Below, piece by piece: positions 17,801 to 27,862 of a stretch of 64,000 nucleotides of DNA (position 1 is the stretch's first letter; each line of letters begins with the position of its first letter). The stretch is taken from NCBI RefSeq assembly GCF_900103955.1, contig NZ_FNIL01000006.1, positions 124,001 through 188,000 of the forward strand, in the 5' to 3' direction. Source of the stretch: Alkalicoccus daliensis (lineage in GTDB: Bacteria > Bacillota > Bacilli > Bacillales > Salisediminibacteriaceae). Both the position numbers and the translations under genes were made by a program. Under the pieces are notes generated by a model that did not search any database, had not been told where the DNA came from, and saw only the letters and a list, made by a program, of their open reading frames with translations.

Positions 17801-17837
17801 TAAAGAAAAGCAAAGGTTCACTATAGGAACCTTTGCT
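17801..17837 (-). terminator. Rho-independent terminator of the glucosaminidase gene
   Basis: An eleven-base stem AGCAAAGGTTC/GAACCTTTGCT (17809-17819 with 17827-17837), followed on the minus strand by TTTTCTTTA. It separates the glucosaminidase gene from the subtilase gene behind it. Confidence 0.85.
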
Positions 17838-17893
17838 CATATTATATCGTTTATTTTCACATATTTACATATATCTTTGATATTTTCACATAA

Positions 17894-20800
17894 TCACTGA
17901 TAAGACGGTACTTCAAATGGCAAATATGGATTATCAATTTGATCATATAACGTTTTAATCATATCTGTTTGTTTGTATGCCCATCCAATATCAGTTGCAT
18001 ACTGGTAAAATCTTGTTCTTGGAATAGTTACACTACTATTCATTGATGCTTCATGGAAGTCTGGATCCCATCGCATTTTGTAGAGTGTATCCTGTCCACG
18101 ATCCAAATAGCTGTTAGATATAAATTGTGCCCCGCCTCGGATTGAATCCTCCGGAGTAAACCAGCCTTCACGGAAAGCTCTTACTGATCCTCTGGTATGG
18201 GGATCACTGTCTACTGCTTCAATTCCAAACATATTATAAGTTTTTCTTAAAGTAATATTATTTGTATTAAAGCTGTCATTCCGTGTGCGGTGCCAGCTGT
18301 TGGTGCTGGGACGGTATTCTAAAATATAGGTAGCTTTACTGCCGTTTGATAAAGGCTGTATGGAAACCCATCTGTTCGTACTGATCTCTCCCACCTCAAT
18401 CGAACCATTGGATAATATTGAAGTGCCGTGGCCAGTTTCCAAAATTGCATGAGAGATTAAATAAATATCATTAACTCCCTGTGTTTCTGCAGCTGATTTG
18501 AAAGTAGCTCCGGTCCCATGCAGAACTCCCCGGTTACGGAGAATGTTATTCAGCTGCGAAGCAGAAACTCCTGATGTCTGAGAAAGAACTAAAAATTGAT
18601 ACATATCCCGGCTGTTCGGATCCGCTGTGAAATTGTTAGGATCGAGCCAGCGAGCTACTTCAACTGATGTAGCGTTTCTCCAGCCGCCTCCTGCAGCACT
18701 TGCCTGAGGAGCAAACATCATCTGTCTTTCAAGCATTTGATTTAAAGTGATTTGGTATGTTCTATATTGAATATTGTTTCCGATTTTATTTAATTCTGTA
18801 TTAATTTTCTGCATAGTTACAGGATCCCCTATGCCATTCTCCACTAATCCATGATGCTTTTGGAAAGATTTCACAACGCTTGCTGTTACACTTCCATACG
18901 CTGTGGAAGGATTAGAGGGAAAACTTCCGAACCCAAGCTTCGTTAAATTTATTTTCAACTCTTTTACGTTCGCATGAGACTGCCCGCTCACGTAGTGAGA
19001 GCTGAGAATTGATTCCAGATACTCTAAATTTGTTTTAGACATTTTTCCAGTAGGGTTTAAACCGTAGTACTCCTGGAATTCTTTTACTACTTTTTCTGTT
19101 ACAGATCCGTAAACTCCTGATGGATTAGATGGGAAGCTTCCGAACCCTAGTTTTGTTAACCCTTGTTTCATGACACGGATTTCGTCTCCGCTGTCCCCTC
19201 TTTCATAAGGGAATGCAACTCCTGCTCCCTGTACTTCAATGAAAGAAGCACTTACGTACGCAGGCGACTGAGAAATAGATGCATGACTGATTTCATACCA
19301 TGTGCCGTGATCTACAAGGATATCCACTATCGTTCCATTCGGTAATGTTCCGTACACTGTACTGGAACTCCCCGTACTTCTAGTACTTCTTACATTTAAA
19401 TTCGAGGCTGTCACTTTCCCCTGCGCAATAACAGATCTCTGCGCGGTCTGGGAGTCGATCAGCTTCATTGTTACAGAATCTCCAATTCCATTTACCCGGA
19501 GATTATTTGCCTTTTGAAAATCTGCTACTACCGAAGCCGTAACGGATCCATAAACTCTCGAAGGATTTTCCGGAAAACTTCCAAATCCAAGAGAAGTCAG
19601 ATTCTCTTTTAATTCTTTAATTGCATCCGAGGATGGCTGTCCAGATCTAAATGGTGAATTTAGTTCTTTTTGAATTCTGTCTAGAGTTCTTTTATCTACA
19701 TTTTGGCTTGTCGTTAAACCAAAATAAGTTTGAAAATCATTTACTACTCCTCTTGTAACGCTTCCGTACAAAGTAGAAGGATTCTCTGGAAAACTTCCAA
19801 ATCCTAAAGTTGTTAAATCTTGCTTCAATTTGACGATTTCTTCACCACTGTCCCCGTTCTTATAAGGGAGGGATAACCTGGAGCTTATTAATTCTTCTTT
19901 CAACTCTTTTATTCTATTTAAAGTAACTGAATCTGCTATACCGCTCTCTACCAGATCTTCGGCTTTTTGAAAATCTTTTACTACCGATGCGGTAACAGTT
20001 CCATACGCTCCAGATGGCGTTTCTGGAAAATTACCGAATCCTAAAGCTGTTAAATCTTGTTTGAAGCCTACTATGCTGCTGTGACTTGATCCTGGCTGAT
20101 AGATAGTTTCCAATTCAGAAGCAACTCTATTATATGTCTGCTGATTGGTAACTCCATCTGCAGTTAGTCCAAAATATGCCTGGAACTGTTTAACAACTCC
20201 CATAGTTACCGGGCCGTAAACCGTAGAAGGATTCTCTGGAAAACTTCCAAATCCTAAAGTTGTTAAGTTTTGTTTAAATAAAGTAATCTCTTCTCCACGG
20301 TCGCCATTCTGGAAAGGAAGGGAAAGGGAAGCTGTGCTAAAAGCATCCTCATGCAGGCTTTGAAGGAGCCCGATTGTTTTTGAATCACCTATTCCATTTG
20401 CAATCAAATTATTAGCCTGCTGGAATTCTTCTACTACGCTCTTTGTGACTGATCCATATACTGTAGATGGGTCAGATGGAAAATTACCATATCCCAGATC
20501 CGTCAGCTTCATTTTCATTTCACGAACCTGCTCTGAGGCATTTCCTGATTGGTAAGGAGTACCTAATTCATTGCTTAAGCGGCTCATTGTGGGCTCATCT
20601 GCAATACCATCAGCGTTCAAACCATAATACGCCTGGAAATCTTTTACTACTCCTTCTGTAACAGGTCCATACACTGTTGATGGATCCGATGGGAAATTGC
20701 CGAATCCTAAGGCAGTTAATTTCATTTTCATCTCTTTTATTTCAATTCCGGAATCCCCATCTTTAAAAGGCAGTGCAAGAGCTGTTGATTGAACAGCCAT

Positions 20801-21853
20801 TGAAGAAAAAGTATTTATTTCCTGTGATGAATTTTCCTCTTCACGTTCTGTTTCATTTGAACTTTGGACAATATCTTCTTCAGCTTCCTTTTCTTCATGT
20901 GCATTTTCTTCTTGTTCGTTTACGTTCTCCTGCTTTTCCTGCTGTAAATTTTCTTCATTTGTTTCACTGCCGTCAGATGTGTTTTCTCTTTCATTCTGCA
21001 GTTCTTCTTCTGCGATTTCATTTTGATCTTTTTCTTCAGCTTCGTTAGTAGGTGCTGTTTCATTTTCTACGCTGTTTTGTTTTTTCTTCTCTTCCTCATT
21101 ATCAGTTTCTTCCGAGTTTAAATCTTTGTTTTCTTCACTATTCGTTTCTTCTTTTGCAACTGTATTTTCCGTTACTTCATCTGATGATTCTTCCGTAACA
21201 GGAAGCTCTTCTTCAAATTCTTCTGATGAAGATTCATTCGCTTCATTCTGCTCTGTTTCTTCAGTATTTTCAGGAATTTCTATTTGCAGCATTTCTGCGG
21301 TCTTTTCATCAATAGCTCCATGAACCTTCAGTTCGTGCTCTTCCTGGAATTTTTCCACCAATTCTTTTGTGATAGCTCCGTAAAAAGGAGTAATATTCTC
21401 TCCAGTGAACATTTCAGGATCAACGTTATTCTTTAATTTTTCTTTTACCAGTATGACTTCTTCGTGCTCCATACCGAATATATAATAGTAGCCTTTGTCC
21501 CTAAGTACTTCCACCATTTTTTCCACAGTTTCCTCAGAATATGTAGGAGTTACCTCTAAATCATACTCTATCTGGAATTCATGTAAATAATTGAGTAAAT
21601 TCTTTTCAAATTCTTCTTCACTTTCTGTTTCAACCTCATAATACAAGGTTAAATGTTCTTTTAGAATCTGCCAATGTAAATCTTCTAACTGCTCTTCTGT
21701 TAATTCATCAAATGAATCGTCAGTTCTTTCATTATAAACTTCTATGTTAGATTCTTCCTCAGATAATTCTTCCGCAAATGCAGTGCCAAAAGAACTAAAA
21801 ACCAACAAAAGAACTAAACATAAAGAAGTGTATTTTTTCAATGATATGTTCAT
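17894..21853 (-). CDS. Giant secreted beta-N-acetylglucosaminidase (LytD-type, GH73) with wall-binding repeats
   Basis: 1319 residues. Order: signal peptide (about 1-28); a degenerate repeat (about 90-195); an acidic Glu-rich linker (about 200-360); six divergent peptidoglycan-binding repeats; one SH3b domain (VTASNLNVRSTRS); two more repeats; and a C-terminal glucosaminidase domain. Glu1139, in YLISHAILETGHGTS, is the likely catalytic acid, as in LytD and Bax-type enzymes that cut GlcNAc-MurNAc bonds. The linker is far longer and more acidic than in Bacillus subtilis LytD. The ATG at 21853 has GGGGAGAG upstream. It is monocistronic, ended by the hairpin at 17801, and upstream of the subtilase, whose repeats match its own. 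Confidence 0.92.
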   Translation of the reverse strand: MNISLKKYTSLCLVLLLVFSSFGTAFAEELSEEESNIEVYNERTDDSFDELTEEQLEDLHWQILKEHLTLYYEVETESEEEFEKNLLNYLHEFQIEYDLEVTPTYSEETVEKMVEVLRDKGYYYIFGMEHEEVILVKEKLKNNVDPEMFTGENITPFYGAITKELVEKFQEEHELKVHGAIDEKTAEMLQIEIPENTEETEQNEANESSSEEFEEELPVTEESSDEVTENTVAKEETNSEENKDLNSEETDNEEEKKKQNSVENETAPTNEAEEKDQNEIAEEELQNERENTSDGSETNEENLQQEKQENVNEQEENAHEEKEAEEDIVQSSNETEREEENSSQEINTFSSMAVQSTALALPFKDGDSGIEIKEMKMKLTALGFGNFPSDPSTVYGPVTEGVVKDFQAYYGLNADGIADEPTMSRLSNELGTPYQSGNASEQVREMKMKLTDLGYGNFPSDPSTVYGSVTKSVVEEFQQANNLIANGIGDSKTIGLLQSLHEDAFSTASLSLPFQNGDRGEEITLFKQNLTTLGFGSFPENPSTVYGPVTMGVVKQFQAYFGLTADGVTNQQTYNRVASELETIYQPGSSHSSIVGFKQDLTALGFGNFPETPSGAYGTVTASVVKDFQKAEDLVESGIADSVTLNRIKELKEELISSRLSLPYKNGDSGEEIVKLKQDLTTLGFGSFPENPSTLYGSVTRGVVNDFQTYFGLTTSQNVDKRTLDRIQKELNSPFRSGQPSSDAIKELKENLTSLGFGSFPENPSRVYGSVTASVVADFQKANNLRVNGIGDSVTMKLIDSQTAQRSVIAQGKVTASNLNVRSTRSTGSSSTVYGTLPNGTIVDILVDHGTWYEISHASISQSPAYVSASFIEVQGAGVAFPYERGDSGDEIRVMKQGLTKLGFGSFPSNPSGVYGSVTEKVVKEFQEYYGLNPTGKMSKTNLEYLESILSSHYVSGQSHANVKELKINLTKLGFGSFPSNPSTAYGSVTASVVKSFQKHHGLVENGIGDPVTMQKINTELNKIGNNIQYRTYQITLNQMLERQMMFAPQASAAGGGWRNATSVEVARWLDPNNFTADPNSRDMYQFLVLSQTSGVSASQLNNILRNRGVLHGTGATFKSAAETQGVNDIYLISHAILETGHGTSILSNGSIEVGEISTNRWVSIQPLSNGSKATYILEYRPSTNSWHRTRNDSFNTNNITLRKTYNMFGIEAVDSDPHTRGSVRAFREGWFTPEDSIRGGAQFISNSYLDRGQDTLYKMRWDPDFHEASMNSSVTIPRTRFYQYATDIGWAYKQTDMIKTLYDQIDNPYLPFEVPSYQ

Positions 21854-22065
21854 TTTTTCTCTCTCCCCTCTCTAAAGTATTATATCGACATTTGAATTAA
21901 TTACAATAGAGACTTTTCTATTGTTTTTTAAGCTCTTACATGATTCTCATTACACAGGAGTTTTTTCAAAATGTTTATATTATGAGCGAGCTCAAGCCGA
22001 TATTTTTTTCTTTTTATGGTAAAGTAGGTATATACTAATTAACTTTAAATAAAGGAGTCATGAAT

Positions 22066-23763
22066 TTGGAAAATTTCACTAAAAGCGTCTATGAGGCTGT
22101 ATTGAAGAACAAAAATATTGAAGAAATAAACGAGGTGGCTCCTTATGCATACACTACCAGCGAAAAAAATGTGCTGGTATACCTTTCGGTAGCTAATAAT
22201 TTTACGAGAGCTGTTGTAACTTTAGGCAGCAGTAAAACTGTACCAAAGGCAGTAAATAGAGCACTTGCTTCTTATCGCAAACACAATCATTCCAACCTCC
22301 CACCAGTCTCAGTGAAAATTGACATTGTTACGAATGTATTCGCAAAATCTGCAGAGGGTAAAAGAATGAATGTAAAAAAGGATGAAATTGAGCATGAAAC
22401 AGGTAAAGAGGGCATCGCCTTCTCTAAAGACTTCCGTATTTCTTTTTTACCTGAAGAAGTAGAAGCTTATGACATGATTAAAAATAAGCTTATAAAGAAA
22501 GAAAATGTTTTTGCCGCCTTTGAAAAACATTTTTTGCTTTTCGATCAGCAATCCGTAAAAAGTTTCCTGACTAATGAATTTATGGATGTATACAGTTTCC
22601 ATACAGAAGCTCATTATTATGATGATAATGGATATACTCCGCTTATCAGAGGGCATCGAATGTATGATAAATTAACTAGAAATCTTTTATTAGATTCCAT
22701 TCAGCTGGCTAAGGATAATTATTTCAAGCAGGCCGTAAATAATAAAGGGAAAATTGTTTACGCTTATCAGCCTCAGGATGGTTCTCAAACAACGGGATAT
22801 AATATTCTGAGACACGCGGGTACAGTTTATTCTATGCTGGAAGTTTACGAACAAATGCCGGATGAGAATTTGTTAAAAGCCTCGAAAAGAGCGATCAAAT
22901 TTTTACTATCTAAAATTAAAAACATAACAATAAATAATAAAGAGGCGCTGGCAGTTGTAGAAAAAGATGCCTGCAAGCTGGGCGGAAATGCTTTAGCAGT
23001 CATTGCTCTCTGCAAATACACTGAGTTATCCGGAGATAAGCAATACTTACCTATTATGCAGAAACTTGCATTATGGATGGTAGAATCTCAGGATAAGACT
23101 GGAAAATTTGCTGTACACAAGCAAATTTTTTCTACTGGAAAAGTGACGGATTTCGTATCTCATTATTATCCGGGTGAAGCTATTTTATCTTTAGTAAGAC
23201 TTTCCAAAGTAGATGGAGATTCTCGCTGGCTTGATGCGGCTGAAAATGAAGCGAAGTATCTGATTAATAGAAGAGATAAAAATGAAACAAAAGAGACTGT
23301 TGCTCACGATCACTGGCTCCTTTACGGCCTGAACGAATTATACCGGGAACGTGCGAATGAAATATATGTAACGCATTCTTTCTTCATAGCAGATGCTATA
23401 GCTGAATCTCAAAGAACAGATAGAAAAGAGCATGATAAAGAGTGGATAGGTTCATATAAATCTAAATTAATTCCCGCTTCTACCCCTGTCGCCTGCAGGA
23501 GTGAAGGATTAGGCGCAGCTTATCAGCTTGCTGTATACAAAGATAGAAACGATCTTGCCGAAAAGTATAAATCAGCTGTTGATTTAGGTATTCGTTTTCA
23601 ACTGCAGATGCAGCTTCGTCCTGAATCTGTAATGTATTATGTAAATAAAAAATTATGTCTTGGGGCTTTTCAAGGCGGCCTTCATAAATATGAACTAAGA
23701 AATGATTACACGCAGCATAATATCTCAAGCATTATTGCATATTCTAATATTCTTCAATCGTAA
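22066..23763 (+). CDS. Two-domain protein: AMMECR1-like N-terminus and alpha/alpha-barrel C-terminus
   Basis: About 565 residues, cytoplasmic (no signal or helix). The C-terminal part (about 200-565) has serial helical hairpins with Trp, His and Gly-rich turns (HAGTVYSMLEVYE, CKLGGNALAVIALCKYTE, VAHDHWLLYGLNEL, ACRSEGLGAAYQLAVY), resembling six-hairpin glycosidase or AGE-type (alpha/alpha)6 barrels. The N-terminal 150 residues weakly recall AMMECR1 (TVPKAVNRALASYRKH, GIAFSKDFRISFLPEEV) but lack its GCIG motif. The function is unknown: sugar epimerase, hydrolase or polymer-modifying enzyme are options. AAAGGAG lies two bases before ATG 22060 and eight before TTG 22066, so I prefer the TTG. It faces a cluster of ATP-grasp genes. 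Confidence 0.8.
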   Translation: MENFTKSVYEAVLKNKNIEEINEVAPYAYTTSEKNVLVYLSVANNFTRAVVTLGSSKTVPKAVNRALASYRKHNHSNLPPVSVKIDIVTNVFAKSAEGKRMNVKKDEIEHETGKEGIAFSKDFRISFLPEEVEAYDMIKNKLIKKENVFAAFEKHFLLFDQQSVKSFLTNEFMDVYSFHTEAHYYDDNGYTPLIRGHRMYDKLTRNLLLDSIQLAKDNYFKQAVNNKGKIVYAYQPQDGSQTTGYNILRHAGTVYSMLEVYEQMPDENLLKASKRAIKFLLSKIKNITINNKEALAVVEKDACKLGGNALAVIALCKYTELSGDKQYLPIMQKLALWMVESQDKTGKFAVHKQIFSTGKVTDFVSHYYPGEAILSLVRLSKVDGDSRWLDAAENEAKYLINRRDKNETKETVAHDHWLLYGLNELYRERANEIYVTHSFFIADAIAESQRTDRKEHDKEWIGSYKSKLIPASTPVACRSEGLGAAYQLAVYKDRNDLAEKYKSAVDLGIRFQLQMQLRPESVMYYVNKKLCLGAFQGGLHKYELRNDYTQHNISSIIAYSNILQS

Positions 23764-23767
23764 GCTC

Positions 23768-23806
23768 AAAAAAGGATCCCGGCGAAATTGATGCCGGGAT
23801 CCTTTT
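23768..23806. terminator. Bidirectional terminator
   Basis: Stem AAGGATCCCGGC/GCCGGGATCCTT with a nine-base loop and T-rich flanks on both strands, between the convergent genes at 22066 and 23890. Confidence 0.88.
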
Positions 23807-23889
23807 CTACTTCTTAAAATATTATATTCAAAATAGTATTGTAGAAAGTGAATGGTTTTAATCAGAAGAGACGCTATACGCTTCCTGTA

Positions 23890-26079
23890 TTATTCTTCTG
23901 TACTGTAAAAATGTTCCGGCTTATGGTCGCGGCTTCCTTTTCTCTCTTTCCTTTCTTTCATTACATGAGATATTACTTCTTCAGTTAAATCACCAAATAC
24001 ACTTCTTTGGGAAGCTAACTGGTACAGCCACGTTGCTCCACTAAAGTTTGCCTCAATTAATATCGGTTTTTCATCTTCCCCGACTGCTATATCCCAGGAA
24101 ATATAATCTTGATGGAGTACTTGTTCATGAAGTTCCTTTACAAATTTAATATACTCATCAAAATTAGGTATCTTTACTTCATTTGCAAAAGAATATCCAG
24201 ATGTTGGATGAGTCACATGTTTACGTGCATGCTCATCAACTGCAAAATCCATGAATTCTCCTTCATCCGTAATCCCTAGACAAACTCCCCCAGTTCCGGC
24301 ATTATCATTTACACTATCATTTGCACCAAACCTGGCAAATGTTAAAAGGTATTTAATTTCTCCTTTCCAGCGCAATGTCACCATTCTAAGCGAGTTTACC
24401 GAACTTGGATGTGGTTCTGCCATGATTGGATGCTGTTTCAGAACTTCTTGAATAACAAAGTTTGGACCAAATTGCTCTTCCAGTGTTTCAATTGATATTT
24501 CCTCGTTTTTAATGTACCCTTTTCCATTTTCAAAATATATCTTATTTATTCCAACACCGTTATTCGTAACTGTAGGCTTAATTATTACTGGCTCTTTTTG
24601 AGATAATAAATAATTCCAGGCCTCTTCCTTGTTCAGGTGTTGGTTGTCTCCTGTAAAATAGTTTTCTCTTACTCTTTTCAGCACGGATTTAACTAGACGG
24701 TCCGTCTGAAAAAACATGTCATATAAATTTTTATCTGCATACATATTTAGTTTTCCACGAATATTGAAATAAGGGATAACTTCAAACCTCATGACCTCTC
24801 GAGGCATCACCCTCACTTCTTTTCTGCCTACCAGATTTTGAAATGCTATATGAAGTGCAGGGTCTACTTGTTTTCCAGAGAGTTCCTGCCAGTAATCTGT
24901 TACTTCTTGAGCGAAATCCTCATCGACCGGAGTCAGCAATTTTGCTGCCTCATATTTTTTATACATATTCCCAGTTACATTACTTCCATATTTCGCCAGT
25001 AATTTATCTACGTATTCTGTAATGAAATAGTGACCTTTTTGATCTCTTTTTCTCTTGAAACGGTAGGGCTGTTTCAGATCAAATGTTTTTTCCAATATCT
25101 CGGCCTGGATATTTCTAAATTCAGCTCTTTTAACTTTTCTAGGCTTATACTTAGTAGATTTGTTATTGGTAGCAATTGGGTAGATCAGAGGTTCGACACT
25201 CCATTCGTCCTCTGTTTCATTTACCTCTAGATTTACTATATAGCCGTAAGGAGGAGCTTCCTCACTTTTAAAACGCCCGACAGAGTTAAACACATAGTTC
25301 CCTAACGAATAGATAATAATCCCGTCTTCGTTTCTTTCAATAGGAGATACCGTGTGGGTTCCGTGACCTAATACAATATCAGCCCCTGCTTTTAATATAT
25401 TTTGACAAAGCTCCTGATATTTATCTGCAAGACTAAAGGTTTGATAATCATTTTTTATCCAGTGAGGACTTACTACTATAATACTGTTCGAATCTTCTTC
25501 TTTTATCTTTTCAATTTGTTTAACTATTTTGTTTGTTGATAGAGCATTCCAACCCGGCTGGCTTTCCTCTGCAAAATAAGGATTTTGTTCTCTGAACTGC
25601 TTGGAAGGTCTCAGTCCGCTTAATACGTATACGTTTCTGCTGGAATTTTCTCCTTCTAATGACCAGACAATCGGTTTTTCCGCTTCTTCTTGACTGTTTC
25701 CCGCCCCTACCGTTTTAATACCTTGGTTTTCAAGAGATTGTTTCATGAACTGAGCTTTATCCACCCCAAACTTCATGGTGTGATCGTTCGCTAAATTTAC
25801 ACCTGTCACTCCTAAATCTTTTAATAGAGAAATACTTCTCTGCAGACTATCCCAGTTTTTTTTGTTGTTTTCATCTATTTCTTCTTCAGGATTTCCTAAG
25901 AGTGTAGTCTCTAAATTCAAAAAGAAATAATCACTGTTCTCAGTAATAGGAATTACTTTTTCGAAAAAGGATAAAGGCTGCTCTTCCAGCCTTTTTTTTA
26001 ATAACTCTCTTCCTGTTTTATTAAAATAAAAATCTCCAATACTCGTGTCTCCAGCAAATGACAATGTAAACTGTTTCAA
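23890..26079 (-). CDS. CapA-like metallophosphatase fused to a sugar-transfer-type ATP-grasp ligase
   Basis: 729 residues. Residues 1 to about 300 form a CapA/PGA_cap metallophosphatase domain: SFAGDTSIGDF, LNLETTLLG, NLANDHTMKFG, SPHWIKNDY, LGHGTHTVSP and YSLGNYVFN are the metal-binding blocks seen in poly-gamma-glutamate capsule proteins. Residues about 370-710 form an ATP-grasp domain of the ATPgrasp_ST type (HPSSVNSLRMVTLRWKGE, NAGTGGVCLG, SWDIAVGEDEKPILIEANF). There is no signal peptide, unlike membrane-anchored CapA, so the fusion probably acts in the cytoplasm. It likely forms an amide bond on a sugar or amino-acid polymer; the substrate is unknown. The start is TTG with GGGGGAA upstream. 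Its ATP-grasp half is paralogous to the next gene. Confidence 0.88.
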   Translation of the reverse strand: MKQFTLSFAGDTSIGDFYFNKTGRELLKKRLEEQPLSFFEKVIPITENSDYFFLNLETTLLGNPEEEIDENNKKNWDSLQRSISLLKDLGVTGVNLANDHTMKFGVDKAQFMKQSLENQGIKTVGAGNSQEEAEKPIVWSLEGENSSRNVYVLSGLRPSKQFREQNPYFAEESQPGWNALSTNKIVKQIEKIKEEDSNSIIVVSPHWIKNDYQTFSLADKYQELCQNILKAGADIVLGHGTHTVSPIERNEDGIIIYSLGNYVFNSVGRFKSEEAPPYGYIVNLEVNETEDEWSVEPLIYPIATNNKSTKYKPRKVKRAEFRNIQAEILEKTFDLKQPYRFKRKRDQKGHYFITEYVDKLLAKYGSNVTGNMYKKYEAAKLLTPVDEDFAQEVTDYWQELSGKQVDPALHIAFQNLVGRKEVRVMPREVMRFEVIPYFNIRGKLNMYADKNLYDMFFQTDRLVKSVLKRVRENYFTGDNQHLNKEEAWNYLLSQKEPVIIKPTVTNNGVGINKIYFENGKGYIKNEEISIETLEEQFGPNFVIQEVLKQHPIMAEPHPSSVNSLRMVTLRWKGEIKYLLTFARFGANDSVNDNAGTGGVCLGITDEGEFMDFAVDEHARKHVTHPTSGYSFANEVKIPNFDEYIKFVKELHEQVLHQDYISWDIAVGEDEKPILIEANFSGATWLYQLASQRSVFGDLTEEVISHVMKERKERKGSRDHKPEHFYSTEE

Positions 26080-26422
26080 GAATATTCCCCCTATAAAAAA
26101 ATAAATGATCTCACAAAGCTATATTTAGTAGTGCTGCACCTTAATTTCAATTAATAAAAACCTCGTATTTGCCAAAAATATTTTTTAGTTCAATCCGCTC
26201 TCTCTACTTGGACAATTGTTAAATACAGATATCACTATTTTGAAATTTCTTCCCTTGAAAAACTATTCCCTAATGATTGTCTTTAAAACTTTACTTCATT
26301 CGCTTCAATTTTCTCTTTTTCTGCGAAGTTTTAATAAAACCTTTTTAACTGCCTTCTTGCTTAAAGAGCACTCCATGCTTAAACTGCCTGCCATTTGCAG
26401 TGAATAATCGACAGGCATACTT
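26080..26422. other. Intergenic gap between two ATP-grasp genes
   Basis: About 343 bp, AT-rich. It contains an imperfect hairpin (TGCCTG..., 26379-26413), 10 bp beyond the stop of the gene at 26423, that may act as a weak terminator, though no clear T run follows on the minus strand. No supported reading frame. Confidence 0.4.
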
Positions 26423-27862
26423 TTATTTTAGTTTTTTCTTTATCTGACCTGCTTTTCTCAGCGGTTTTGTGATTTTCCAGGAAGAACTGTATTTCATTTT
26501 TGTAAGAGATTCTTCTAACTCTTTTGTTTTCTGAATGTAGTAATTTTTTATTTCTTCTTCTTGTTCTTTAAGCATTTCCAATTCTTTTAATTCTTTTTCA
26601 TATCTATAAAGATCTGTTTTTAATTCATTAACTTGCTCATTAAGATATTCATTTTCTCTTCTTAGTTTTCTAACACTGCTTTTTGATTTCTTTAATCTCG
26701 CTCTATTTTCTTCTAATTTATCTTGAATTTTCCGTTCTTTTGGAGTGAATTTTTCTAAGTCCAGCTTTTCTTTGTCTCTTTCTTCTTTTATTGTTTTTAA
26801 TAGTTCTTCTGTTAGCTCTCCAAACATAGGCCGCTGTGAAGCGAGCTGGTATAGCCAGGTAGCTCCCCGAAAATTAGCCTCGATAAAGACTGGTTCAGCC
26901 ATTTCGTTTATTGCAATATCCCAGGATACAAAATTTTGATGAAGTACATCTTTATGAAGATTTTTTACAAAATCAATACATTTTCCAAATTCAGGAATCT
27001 TCATTTCTTTGCTAAAGTCGTAACCTGTAGTTGGATGAACATTGTGAGTATTTCCATTTTCATCAACTGCGATGTTTAATAGTTCCCCGGAATCTGAAAC
27101 TCCAACGCATACTCCTCCTGCTCCTGCATTATCCTGGACAGCATTGTTAGAGCCAAATCTTGCAAACGTTAATAAATAATGAATTTTATTTTTCCAACGC
27201 AGCGTGACCATTCTCAGCGTGTTAACAGAAGAGGGATGAGGTTCGGCCAGAACTGGATGCTGCTTAATGCGCTTTTGAATGATAAAATTCTGATGGTAAC
27301 TTAATTCCAGTTCTTCTAGAGAAATTTCTATTCCCTCTTTGAATATTTTTCCATCCTGAACTGATAACTTACTGATTCCTTTCCCGTTGTCTGTATTACT
27401 TGGTTTCACTATTAAATCATCATTTTGCTTTTTTATCTCCAATATTGCTTCTTCGTAATTTAAAACGTTGTTAAATGTATCAAAATATGTGCCATTGACC
27501 CTTTTCAACACTGCTTCAGCAGCATTTTTAGTAGTGATTAATTTATCATAGATATTTTTATCACTATAAACAGCTTGAAGTGATAAATCATTCAAATAAG
27601 GAATAATAACGTCCCACATTACTTTCCCAGGAACTACCATTTCCTCTTTAAGACCTGTTACATTGTAAAAAGCTGCATGTAAAGAGGTATCCGGCACTAA
27701 CCCGTAATTACTAAACCAATATTTTTTTACTTTATCCATATATTCCGCGTCCAGCTTTTGAAGCAGTCCAGCTTCATAATAGCGTTTAAATGGTTTTGTA
27801 TTTACTTCGAAGCCACTTGCTTTAAACTCAGCTAACATTTTTTCATTCATATGTAATTTCAC
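26423..27862 (-). CDS. Sugar-transfer-type ATP-grasp protein with C-terminal coiled coil
   Basis: 479 residues. The ATP-grasp region (about 60-370) is clearly paralogous to the second half of the gene at 23890: HPSSVNTLRMVTLRWKNK, NAGAGGVCVG, SWDIAINEMAEPVFIEANF and ATWLYQLASQRPMFGELTEE. A long predicted coiled coil (about 375-455, alternating charged and Leu residues) leads to a basic end with SSSWKITKPLRKAG. This end matches segments in the glycosyltransferases at 49121 and 52400 and in the ATP-grasp at 31175, so it may be a docking or membrane-touching helix. It has no CapA domain. The start is probably GTG 27862; ATG 27850 is the alternative. The ligated substrate is unknown. Confidence 0.85.
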   Translation of the reverse strand: MKLHMNEKMLAEFKASGFEVNTKPFKRYYEAGLLQKLDAEYMDKVKKYWFSNYGLVPDTSLHAAFYNVTGLKEEMVVPGKVMWDVIIPYLNDLSLQAVYSDKNIYDKLITTKNAAEAVLKRVNGTYFDTFNNVLNYEEAILEIKKQNDDLIVKPSNTDNGKGISKLSVQDGKIFKEGIEISLEELELSYHQNFIIQKRIKQHPVLAEPHPSSVNTLRMVTLRWKNKIHYLLTFARFGSNNAVQDNAGAGGVCVGVSDSGELLNIAVDENGNTHNVHPTTGYDFSKEMKIPEFGKCIDFVKNLHKDVLHQNFVSWDIAINEMAEPVFIEANFRGATWLYQLASQRPMFGELTEELLKTIKEERDKEKLDLEKFTPKERKIQDKLEENRARLKKSKSSVRKLRRENEYLNEQVNELKTDLYRYEKELKELEMLKEQEEEIKNYYIQKTKELEESLTKMKYSSSWKITKPLRKAGQIKKKLK

